11,976 nt of DNA from JBFWVD01 sp050246915 (GTDB taxonomy: Bacteria; Actinomycetota; Acidimicrobiia; Acidimicrobiales; Ilumatobacteraceae): positions 1 through 11,976 of the forward strand of contig JBFWVD010000120.1 in the NCBI GenBank assembly GCA_050246915.1, written 5' to 3'. The position numbers and the translations under genes were made by a program. Below, one piece after another: positions 1-6,152 of this stretch (position 1 is the stretch's first letter; every line of letters begins with the position of its first letter). A model generated the notes under the pieces. It was not told the origin of the DNA, did not search any database, and was given only the letters and a program-made list of their open reading frames with translations.

Positions 1-2
1 AT

Positions 3-428
3 CGCGGCCGGATGATCAACCGCCTCACCTACAGGCCCATCTACGACGCAGCCCTGCGCGCGTTGCACCGATGGCTCACCCACGCCATCGCCGCTCCGCA
101 TCAGCCCCGCATCGAGATGGACGCCACCGGCGCCACCGTGTTGCGCGATCAGTTCGGCAACGGCCTCGGCGGCATCCGACTCCCCGAGATCGAGGCGCCC
201 ACCTTCGAGTACCGCGCCTCGGCGTTCGGCACGGGGCGCGCCCCGCTGTTCGGAGCAGCGCGTCCATTCACGCAAGATGAATTGCGCACCCTCTACCCAT
301 CGCGCGAGGAGTTCATCGCCCGCTGGGAAAACGCGGTCGACGTCCTGGTTGCCTCGGGCGCTCTGCGCATCGAAGACGCCCGGGCGATGACACTGCGCTC
401 CTCGGAGATGACCCCGCCACTCGGGTAA
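3..428 (+). CDS. Alpha/beta hydrolase domain protein, C-terminal part (5' end outside window)
   Basis: The reading frame is open to the left edge (codons begin at base 3), and the ATG at 12 is probably internal, so this is the last ~140 residues of a longer protein. The segment resembles the C-terminal end of the alpha/beta-hydrolase-domain family Pfam calls Abhydrolase_10. Visible family features are an amphipathic helix ending in LRALHRWL, a D-x-x-GNGLGGIRLPEIEAP stretch, a PFTQDELRTLYPSREEF stretch, and a closing helix with LVASGALRIEDARAM. Full members are usually several hundred residues long; the nucleophile elbow must lie upstream and cannot be checked here. The substrate is unknown. 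The gene converges on the aldo/keto reductase, with 56 bases between the stop codons. Family membership is from recall of the motif pattern, not from a search. Confidence 0.6.
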   Translation, partial: RGRMINRLTYRPIYDAALRALHRWLTHAIAAPHQPRIEMDATGATVLRDQFGNGLGGIRLPEIEAPTFEYRASAFGTGRAPLFGAARPFTQDELRTLYPSREEFIARWENAVDVLVASGALRIEDARAMTLRSSEMTPPLG

Positions 429-433
429 GGCTT

Positions 434-446
434 ACTGGCAACCAGT
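434..446. terminator. Small perfect hairpin after the first gene
   Basis: ACTGG, loop CAA, CCAGT form a five-base-pair inverted repeat just downstream of the stop codon at 426-428. It lies directly before the larger hairpin at 450-473, and the two may act together. On its own it is weak. Confidence 0.3.
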
Positions 447-449
447 TTC

Positions 450-473
450 GGTGGTCGCGGCTCGGCGACCACC
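450..473. terminator. Bidirectional hairpin between convergent genes
   Basis: GGTGGTCGC, loop GGCTCG, GCGACCACC make a perfect nine-base-pair GC-rich stem exactly between two convergent stop codons (428 and 485). There is no T-tract on either side, which is common for terminators of high-GC actinobacteria. The role as a shared terminator is inferred from position and symmetry. Confidence 0.6.
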
Positions 474-484
474 GCTCTGCGGCG

Positions 485-1492
485 TCAGCTCAGCGATTCG
501 ACCAACGCCGTCACCGCGGCGACCTCGTCGGGAGTCATGCGCCAGTTGGCTGCCGCAGCATTGCTGGCAACCTGCCCAGGTTTCGAGGCACCAGCGATAA
601 CCGACGCCACCGGACCATGTCCGAGGAGCCATCCGAACGCCAACTCCAGCAACGTGTGGCCTCGCTCGACGGCATATGCCTCCAACGCTTCGATGCGAGC
701 GAACGTGCGATCGGACAAGATCCGGCTGCGCACCGAGTCGGGCAACTGCTCGGTGAGACGAGCACCGGCCGGCGGTGCCTCACCGCGTCGGTACTTGCCC
801 GTCAGCACCCCACTGGCCAAGGGGTAGTACGGGATGAACGCGACCCCCGATGCCTCGCACTCCCCCATCACCGTTTCCAGCGCGCCGCGACGCAGCACGT
901 TCAGCTCGCACTGCACGCTGACGAACGAACTCGTGCCGAGCTCGAGGGCAGTCGAGCGCGCCTCGGCGAGCTGCTCACCGGAAAAGTTGCTGCAGCCGAT
1001 CTCGCGCACCTTGCCGGCCTTCACCAGTTCGTCGAGAGCTCCGAGGGTCTCGGCGATCGGGTACAACGGATCGGGGAAATGGATCTGGTACAGATCGATG
1101 CGATCGGTGCCGAGCCGCTGCAGGCTCTCCTCGATCGAGACGCGGATGCCATGGGCGCTGGCACGACTGCGTTCCCAGAGCGGGTCGCCCGGGCCAGTGC
1201 CGATGGCTTCGTCGCCGATGGGGCCGAACTTGGTGGCGATGATCACCTCGTCGCGACGCGACCGCAGCGCCTTGCCCAAGATCTCCTCCGAACGACCCCA
1301 TCCGCTCAGATCGCTGGCATCGGCGTAGTTGCGGCCGTACTCATCGGACGTGTCGAAGTAGTTCACCCCGTTGTCGAGGGCCTCGTTGATCACCGCGATC
1401 GCGGTGGCTTCGTCGCAAGCAGCTGTGCCGAGCTGGTTGCAGCCGAGGCCGATCACCGAAACGTCCAAGCTGCCGAGCCGTCGTGTCTCCAT
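485..1492 (-). CDS. Aldo/keto reductase
   Basis: A 335-residue NADPH-type aldo/keto reductase, cytoplasmic, reducing aldehydes or ketones; the substrate cannot be told from sequence. It starts with the typical METRRLGSLDVSVIGLGCN strand. The catalytic tetrad is complete: D47 and Y52 in NYFDTSDEYG, K88 in IIATKFG, and H138 in LYQIHFPDP. The cofactor-side motifs CSNFS (167-171) and YYPLASGVLTGKY (222-234) are also present. The open frame continues upstream to about 1855, but the barrel begins at the ATG at 1490-1492, and the upstream part runs antisense through the next gene, so I chose that ATG. No good Shine-Dalgarno is seen. A TACGTT hexamer lies eight bases before the ATG. The gene is divergent from the short-chain dehydrogenase. 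Family is clear; physiological role unknown. Confidence 0.93.
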   Translation of the reverse strand: METRRLGSLDVSVIGLGCNQLGTAACDEATAIAVINEALDNGVNYFDTSDEYGRNYADASDLSGWGRSEEILGKALRSRRDEVIIATKFGPIGDEAIGTGPGDPLWERSRASAHGIRVSIEESLQRLGTDRIDLYQIHFPDPLYPIAETLGALDELVKAGKVREIGCSNFSGEQLAEARSTALELGTSSFVSVQCELNVLRRGALETVMGECEASGVAFIPYYPLASGVLTGKYRRGEAPPAGARLTEQLPDSVRSRILSDRTFARIEALEAYAVERGHTLLELAFGWLLGHGPVASVIAGASKPGQVASNAAAANWRMTPDEVAAVTALVESLS

Positions 1493-1500
1493 GAACACTG

Positions 1501-1506
1501 AACGTA
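1501..1506 (-). promoter_or_regulatory. Possible -10 box of the aldo/keto reductase gene
   Basis: Read on the minus strand, this is TACGTT (a TANNNT type), eight bases before the ATG. That spacing would place the transcript start at or within two bases of the start codon. No convincing -35 is visible. The spacing is two bases longer than at the other candidates of this kind in the window. Confidence 0.3.
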
Positions 1507-1598
1507 GTTCACCGGACCTCTCGACCGATCCAGCGGCCAGATGATCGTGGGGTTGCTCCATCGATCTCGGCGGTGCGAGGGTGGCGACGTGACCGGCC

Positions 1599-1605
1599 GA
1601 GGAGG
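1599..1605 (+). promoter_or_regulatory. Ribosome binding site deciding the SDR start
   Basis: GAGGAGG, seven bases before the ATG at 1613, is the strongest Shine-Dalgarno in the window. It fixes the start 24 codons downstream of the earlier in-frame ATG at 1541. Confidence 0.8.
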
Positions 1606-1612
1606 ATCGACG

Positions 1613-2428
1613 ATGACGGACTGCGATCTCGACGGCAAGGTCGCCATCGTCACCGGCGCCAGCCGGGGCATCGGGCGACAGATCGCGCTCGCCCTCGCGG
1701 CGCGCGGCGCCAAGGTGGTGGTGACTGCGCGCACCGTGGAGCGACGCGAACGCCGCCCCGGAACGATCGGCGAGACCGTCGCAGCCATCGAAGCGGCGGG
1801 TGGGACTGCCGTCGCCGTCGCTGCGGACGTGTCCGATCCCGAAGCCCTCGAGCACATTGTGTCAACTGCACTTGACACGTTCGGCCGCATCGACGTGCTG
1901 GTCAACAACGCCGCGGCCACCGTCGCCGATCGCAACCCCATCGAAAGCCACACGCGTGCCAGTTGGCTGACCCAGTTCGCCATCAACCTGCACGCGCCGT
2001 TCACGCTCATGTCGCTGGTGGTCCCCCACATGCGCAGCGTCGGTGGAGGGATGATCATCAACATCACCTCCGGGGCCGGCGATCTGATCCCGGCGAACGA
2101 CGCCATCGCCGCTCGGTCCACGGCGGTGGCCACGGGGGCGGCGAGCACGGTCAACGCATCGTCGAAGCTGGCCTACAGCGCCTCCAAGGCGGCGCTCAAT
2201 CGCCTCACCAATGCCGTTGCCGTCGACGTCGCATCGTCGAGCATCGGGGTCGTGGCCGTCGATCCCGGATTCACGCGGACCGAGTTGGTGGAACTGCTGG
2301 CCGCCGGTGGCCATCGCGACGCCGAGGCGGCCGGGCCGATGTCCCTCACCGTCGATCTGGTGCTCGGCCTCGTCACCGACCCGGATCCCTTACGCCACAC
2401 CGGTGAGATCCTGCGGGCTCAGCCCTGA
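1613..2428 (+). CDS. Short-chain dehydrogenase/reductase (SDR)
   Basis: A 271-residue NAD(P)-dependent oxidoreductase of the classical SDR type, cytoplasmic. The cofactor-binding TGASRGIG is at 14-21, with a D-V after the third strand (72-73). NNAA is at 98-101, the structural Asn (N125) in FAINLHAPF, catalytic Ser S153 in INITSG, and the YSASK motif with Y188 and K192. PGFTRTE (218-224) is the usual PG motif after the sixth strand. Odd feature: Ser and Tyr are 35 residues apart, where classical SDRs usually have about 13. The extra ~22 residues (around 160-184) are Ala/Ser/Thr-rich and should extend the loop beside the active site. The start is set by the GAGGAGG site. Substrate unknown; a hydroxysteroid, fatty-acyl or alcohol substrate would all fit the family. 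Divergent from the aldo/keto reductase. Confidence 0.93.
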   Translation: MTDCDLDGKVAIVTGASRGIGRQIALALAARGAKVVVTARTVERRERRPGTIGETVAAIEAAGGTAVAVAADVSDPEALEHIVSTALDTFGRIDVLVNNAAATVADRNPIESHTRASWLTQFAINLHAPFTLMSLVVPHMRSVGGGMIINITSGAGDLIPANDAIAARSTAVATGAASTVNASSKLAYSASKAALNRLTNAVAVDVASSSIGVVAVDPGFTRTELVELLAAGGHRDAEAAGPMSLTVDLVLGLVTDPDPLRHTGEILRAQP

Positions 2429-2494
2429 CCAACCTGACCGACCAACGACACCGCCCTGAGCCCACCTCCGGGTGAAGATCGACGAGCCATGTGC

Positions 2495-2500
2495 CACACT
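2495..2500 (+). promoter_or_regulatory. Possible -10 box, leaderless start of the lipoprotein gene
   Basis: CACACT followed by exactly six bases and the ATG at 2507. The two most conserved -10 positions (A2, T6) are kept; the first T is not. No Shine-Dalgarno is present. The arrangement matches the better examples before 3824 and 9595. Confidence 0.35.
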
Positions 2501-2506
2501 GCCCAC

Positions 2507-3796
2507 ATGCCACGGCGGACAGTCATCATGGTCGCTCTGATCGCGTGTCTCGCCAGTCTCCTGGCCTCCTGCAGCGACAGCACCCCATTTACACCCGAGA
2601 CCTCGACCACTGGGCTGGGCGCATCCACGAGCGATGAGTCCACACCGTCGATCGCAACGACCGAGTCGGCTTCCACGGACTCCTCGACGCAGACCACGAC
2701 AGGGACCAGATCGAGCTCGGGAAAGCCGGCGTCGGCCATCTCGACACCACCGACGCGCCTCACTCCCCCGGCCAGGACCGTACCGCCGGTCAACAACGTT
2801 CGAGCTATCCGCTTCGGATGGCAGTACTTCGTCGATCCCGCAGCCAACGGGGTCGCCGCGATCAACGTGCTCGTTCCGGAGGGATGGCAGGCTTCAGGAA
2901 GCGTTCAGTGGCTCCCCACCTGGGCGCGGATTGCATTCCTCCAGACCCGCGTGAGCGATCCCAACAGCGGGATCACCATCGATTGGCTACCGATCCAGAA
3001 CTTCATCTCGTTCCCCGTTCCGGCCGGCTTCGACGTTCCCATCGGTGGCAACTACCAAGGCAAGGCGTTCGTCCCGCCGATCACCGACCCGGCCGAGTTC
3101 GTCCGTCAGTTCTGGATGCCTGACGACCTCGCCGAGCTGCAGGGGGCGCAGCTGGTATCGGTCACCGAGATCCCGGAGACCGCCCAGGAGTTCCTCACCC
3201 AGTTCGGCGGTCCTGGCGAAGCCCACGCCTATCGGCTGCGGTACTCGTACCTGCTGAACGGACAGCCGTGGGAACGAGACGTGTGGCTGGCACTGTTGTT
3301 CTCCGGGACTCCAGGCGGTCTCGTGTCGTGGTTCGTCAACTTCGCCTACACGGCCAGTGCTCCTCAGGGCGTGCTCGACCAGAACACCGGCACGATCTCG
3401 ACCGTCATTGCCAGTCGCGTCTCCACACCCCAATGGGAGGCGACGTACCGCATCGTGACCCAGCTGTTCTACCAAGGGATCCAGCAGCAGATGGCCGACA
3501 CCGTCGCATTCGGGCAGATGCTGGCCCAGTACCGCGATGAGAGTGCGCGCCTGCAGCAACAGGTGGTGGCCGAACGCCAAGCGTCGCAGGACCATCAGGC
3601 CGAGCTGTTCCGAGAGACCCTCGGCGGGGTGCAGACCTACAACGATCCCGTCAACGGCGCGCTGGTGCAGCTGCCGCTGGGGTGGAACACCTACTGGGTG
3701 AACCAGCGAGGTGAATACCTGGCCGTCGATCAGTCCGGGTTCGACCCGAACACCCTCAACGACGGCACCTGGCAGCTCCTCACCCCTCGGGGATGA
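2507..3796 (+). CDS. Secreted lipoprotein of unknown function
   Basis: A 429-residue protein starting MPRRTVIMVALIACL, with a lipobox LASC giving lipidated Cys22. It should be exported by Sec and anchored in the outer leaflet of the membrane. Residues 23-95 are a Ser/Thr/Pro-rich low-complexity linker, probably a flexible and possibly glycosylated spacer. A folded domain (about 98-305) begins with IRFGWQYFVDP and contains VLVPEGWQ; I do not recognise it. Residues 320-372 are helical and Gln-rich, probably a short coiled coil (ESARLQQQVVAERQASQDHQ). The last 55 residues form a small domain with QTYNDPVNGALVQLPLGWN and GEYLAVDQSGFDPN. Similar tails occur in other bacterial lipoproteins as I recall, but I cannot name the family. 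I chose the ATG at 2507 over the one at 2489 because it gives a proper signal peptide and a leaderless-type promoter. No function assigned. Confidence 0.85.
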   Translation: MPRRTVIMVALIACLASLLASCSDSTPFTPETSTTGLGASTSDESTPSIATTESASTDSSTQTTTGTRSSSGKPASAISTPPTRLTPPARTVPPVNNVRAIRFGWQYFVDPAANGVAAINVLVPEGWQASGSVQWLPTWARIAFLQTRVSDPNSGITIDWLPIQNFISFPVPAGFDVPIGGNYQGKAFVPPITDPAEFVRQFWMPDDLAELQGAQLVSVTEIPETAQEFLTQFGGPGEAHAYRLRYSYLLNGQPWERDVWLALLFSGTPGGLVSWFVNFAYTASAPQGVLDQNTGTISTVIASRVSTPQWEATYRIVTQLFYQGIQQQMADTVAFGQMLAQYRDESARLQQQVVAERQASQDHQAELFRETLGGVQTYNDPVNGALVQLPLGWNTYWVNQRGEYLAVDQSGFDPNTLNDGTWQLLTPRG

Positions 3797-3811
3797 GACA
3801 CAGCACTTCCC

Positions 3812-3817
3812 TATGCT
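3812..3817 (+). promoter_or_regulatory. Probable -10 box, leaderless start of the hydrolase gene
   Basis: TATGCT lies exactly six bases before the ATG at 3824, and no Shine-Dalgarno is present. This is the usual geometry of a leaderless actinobacterial transcript, with the +1 at or next to the A of ATG. It lies in the 27-base gap after the lipoprotein gene, so the hydrolase may have its own promoter despite the short spacing. Confidence 0.55.
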
Positions 3818-3823
3818 GCGTCG

Positions 3824-4753
3824 ATGTTCCTCAACGAGTTCGCCGAAGGTCTCTCCCCGCGTGACATGACCGGCTCGGAGGAGTTCGCCAGCCTCCTGAC
3901 CAGTGCGGCGGACCTCGGGATCCCCCACTCCCGTGACGCCCGCTATCTGTCGCGCCAGACGATCGTGCGCAGCCAACGCTTCCATTTCACCGAATGGGGA
4001 CAACCCGGACGTCAACAGATCTTGCTCCTCCACGGCGGCAACCAGTCCAGCCATTCGTGGGATCTGGTGAGCCTGCATCTGTCCGATCGATACCACGTGT
4101 TCGCTCTCGACCAACGCGGCCACGGCGACTCCGAATGGAGCCGCGAGCTCGACTACACGATCGATGCCATGGTGGCCGACGCTGCGGCGTTCATCGCCGA
4201 TCAAGGCCTGATCGACCCCATCGTCTTCGGACACTCGATGGGTGGACGGGTATCGCTCAACTTGGCCTTGCGCCATCCCGGCATCGTCAAGGCGCTCGTC
4301 GTGGTGGACGTCGGACCGGAACTCACCGAGCAGGGCATGAAGACCATCCAGAACTTCGTCGTACACAACGTCGAGTTCGACGATCTCGACATCTTCCTCG
4401 ACAACGTCGCCAAGTACGACCCGTTCCGCAGCCGTGAACACATCGCCCGAACGGTCAAGTACAACATGCTGCGCCGCATCGACGGCAAGTACATGAGCAA
4501 GGTCGATCATCGCCGCCTCCCGACGCCGAACACGCAACTGACGTTGGAGATGGTCACCAACATCGGCGTTCCGGTGCTCGTGGTGCGCGGTGCGGAGTCG
4601 AACATCTTCATGGCCGACGCCGCTGAACGCTTCGTCGCTGCGCTACCCGAGGGCCGGCTCGTCACCGTGGACAACACCGGCCACAACGTCCACTCCGGCA
4701 ACACACCCGGGTTCCTGGCCGCCGTCGCCCCGTTCCTCACCGAACTGGGGTGA
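3824..4753 (+). CDS. Alpha/beta hydrolase
   Basis: A 309-residue cytoplasmic alpha/beta-hydrolase-fold enzyme with no signal peptide. After an N-terminal extension (1-50) the core begins. It has the oxyanion motif LLLHGG (67-72) with a following SSHSWD, then DQRGHGDS (96-103), the nucleophile elbow GHSMG with S138, and the catalytic His in NTGHNVH (H287). The acid is less certain: E258 in VVRGAESN sits where Asp usually occurs, and D162 after the strand ALVVVD is an alternative. The cap region (about 165-240) is helical and rich in charged residues. Epoxide hydrolase, haloalkane dehalogenase, esterase and C-C hydrolase roles all share this pattern, so I give no substrate. It follows the lipoprotein gene by 27 bases but appears to have its own promoter. 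Confidence 0.9.
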   Translation: MFLNEFAEGLSPRDMTGSEEFASLLTSAADLGIPHSRDARYLSRQTIVRSQRFHFTEWGQPGRQQILLLHGGNQSSHSWDLVSLHLSDRYHVFALDQRGHGDSEWSRELDYTIDAMVADAAAFIADQGLIDPIVFGHSMGGRVSLNLALRHPGIVKALVVVDVGPELTEQGMKTIQNFVVHNVEFDDLDIFLDNVAKYDPFRSREHIARTVKYNMLRRIDGKYMSKVDHRRLPTPNTQLTLEMVTNIGVPVLVVRGAESNIFMADAAERFVAALPEGRLVTVDNTGHNVHSGNTPGFLAAVAPFLTELG

Positions 4754-4787
4754 TCGCGGCAGCCTCCGAGGCAGCCGCCATGACTCC

Positions 4788-4802
4788 TTTCGCTTTGCGA
4801 AA
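4788..4802. repeat. Perfect inverted repeat upstream of the propeller gene
   Basis: TTTCGC, loop TTT, GCGAAA is a six-base-pair palindrome 35 bases after the hydrolase stop codon. It may be a weak terminator of the hydrolase gene or an operator. It overlaps a candidate -35 (TTGCGA, 4795-4800) that lies 16 bases before CATGGT (4817-4822). Both readings are inference. Confidence 0.35.
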
Positions 4803-4874
4803 CTCGGGCCCAGTCGCATGGTCTCCACAGCGTTCGAACCGCATGGTGGTGCACGGCACCAACGCCATCACCAC

Positions 4875-4879
4875 AGGAG
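4875..4879 (+). promoter_or_regulatory. Ribosome binding site of the propeller gene
   Basis: AGGAG, six bases before the ATG at 4886. It supports that start and shows that this gene, unlike several neighbours, has a real leader of probably 50-60 bases. Confidence 0.7.
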
Positions 4880-4885
4880 CCTTCG

Positions 4886-5986
4886 ATGCCCAACAACATC
4901 ATCCGCACGATCGGTGCGGCCATCGCAATCGCCCCGGCCGCCATCATCCCCCTCGCCGGCAACGCCGCGGCATCGTCGGGACATCGCCACCACGACGAGC
5001 GCGCCACGACCGTCTTCACACAGACCAATGACACCGCCGGCAACGCCGTGCTGGCGTTGCGCCGCGTCGATGGCAACCTCACCAACGTCGCGTCCTACCC
5101 CACTGGCGGTCTCGGCACGGGTGGCGGGCTCGGATCACAAGGCGCGATCGCCACTGACGACGATCACCTCATCGCCGTGAACGCGGGATCGAATGAACTC
5201 TCGCTGTTCCGCCTCGGTGAGCGTGGCGGGCTGCGTCGCACCGACGTGGAGGCCAGCAACGGAGTCCGTCCGGTCAGCGTCACCATCTTCGATGACACGG
5301 TGTACGTCCTGAACGCCGGGAGTCGCAGCGTCGACGGGTTCCGGATCCGGCACGATCAGTTGGTACCGATCAAGGGCTCCCATCAGAGCCTGCCCGGCGA
5401 TGGCGGCGCGCAGATCTCGTTCGATCGCACCGGCCGGCGACTCGTCGTCACCGAGAAGGCCACCAACACCATCGACGTGCTCCCGGTGCGACACGGTGTC
5501 GCCGGTGCGGCGACATCGAACCCGTCGGTCGGCATGACCCCGTTCGGCTTCGCCATCGATGACAACAACAACGTGATCGTGTCCAACGCGGCGGGTGGAG
5601 CCGCCGGAGCGAGCTCGCTGTCGAGCTATCGCTTCACCGGTCGATCCACGATCGCCGCAGTGAGCCCGACGGTGGCCACCACGCAGACCGCCGCTTGTTG
5701 GGTCGCCCTCAGCGAGGACGGCCGCTTCGCCTTCACCACCAATGCCGGGAGCGGTTCGGTGTCGAGCTACTCCGTCGGCAACGACGGCACGATCGCGCTC
5801 GCGTCGGCGGTCGCCGCGTCGACCGGGGCAAGCCCGGTTGACATGATCGTGGAGGATGGCGTGCTCTACACCCTCAACAGTGCATCTCACACCATCACTG
5901 CCCACGACATCGCATCCAACGGGTCGCTGACGAGCGCCGGACAGGTGTCCGTGCCGGCCGGTGTGAACGGACTCGCATCGAACTGA
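4886..5986 (+). CDS. Exported lactonase-type beta-propeller protein
   Basis: A 366-residue protein with a Sec signal peptide: MPNNIIRT, then a hydrophobic stretch of 10-24, with a likely cut after NAAA (about residue 29). A short His-rich segment, GHRHHDE, follows. The rest is a series of similar blades, each with an N-x-G-S-like turn followed by a strand: NAGSNELSLFRL (99-110), NAGSRSVDGFRI, KATNTIDVLPV, NAGSGSVSSYSV and NSASHTITAHDI. This is the pattern of the seven-bladed lactonase / 6-phosphogluconolactonase-like propellers (Pfam Lactonase). Because it is exported, a role in cytoplasmic sugar metabolism is unlikely; a binding or cell-surface role, or a secreted lactonase, is possible. No catalytic residue can be named with confidence. 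It is followed by a strong hairpin terminator and so is probably monocistronic. Confidence 0.85.
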   Translation: MPNNIIRTIGAAIAIAPAAIIPLAGNAAASSGHRHHDERATTVFTQTNDTAGNAVLALRRVDGNLTNVASYPTGGLGTGGGLGSQGAIATDDDHLIAVNAGSNELSLFRLGERGGLRRTDVEASNGVRPVSVTIFDDTVYVLNAGSRSVDGFRIRHDQLVPIKGSHQSLPGDGGAQISFDRTGRRLVVTEKATNTIDVLPVRHGVAGAATSNPSVGMTPFGFAIDDNNNVIVSNAAGGAAGASSLSSYRFTGRSTIAAVSPTVATTQTAACWVALSEDGRFAFTTNAGSGSVSSYSVGNDGTIALASAVAASTGASPVDMIVEDGVLYTLNSASHTITAHDIASNGSLTSAGQVSVPAGVNGLASN

Positions 5987-6026
5987 ACAATCCCTTCCTC
6001 AACACCACCTCAAACCCCCTGCACAG

Positions 6027-6055
6027 CGCGCCGAGGCACCTGCCTCGGCGCGTTT
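6027..6055 (+). terminator. Strong rho-independent-type terminator
   Basis: CGCGCCGAGGCA and TGCCTCGGCGCG form a perfect twelve-base inverted repeat around CC (11 pairs with a four-base loop in practice), followed by TTT. It lies 41 bases after the stop codon of the propeller gene and separates it from the next gene. This is the clearest terminator in the window. Confidence 0.85.
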
Positions 6056-6152
6056 CGCGCCCGTCAACACACTCAAGACCTCCACCAGCGTGCCGACCCA
6101 TTTGGTGAGGCCCGCGCCTCGAGCAACCGAAACAGGACCGAGGCAAGGTGCC

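Noticed and set aside
617..1501. Open frame of 294 codons on the plus strand opposite the aldo/keto reductase
   Set aside because: The minus strand encodes a reductase with a complete catalytic tetrad; the plus frame has biased composition and no motif.
1493..1855. N-terminal extension of the aldo/keto reductase by 121 codons
   Set aside because: The extension lies antisense within the dehydrogenase gene and its promoter, while the reductase fold starts at the ATG at 1492.
2461..2475. CACC-TCCG-GGTG hairpin after the dehydrogenase gene as terminator
   Set aside because: Only four base pairs, no T-tract; at this GC content such a stem is expected by chance.
2987..4537. Open frame of 516 codons on the minus strand across the lipoprotein and hydrolase genes
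   Set aside because: It is antisense to two well-supported genes, is rich in His/Arg/Val/Glu as expected for the opposite strand of high-GC codons, and shows no recognisable motif or ribosome site.
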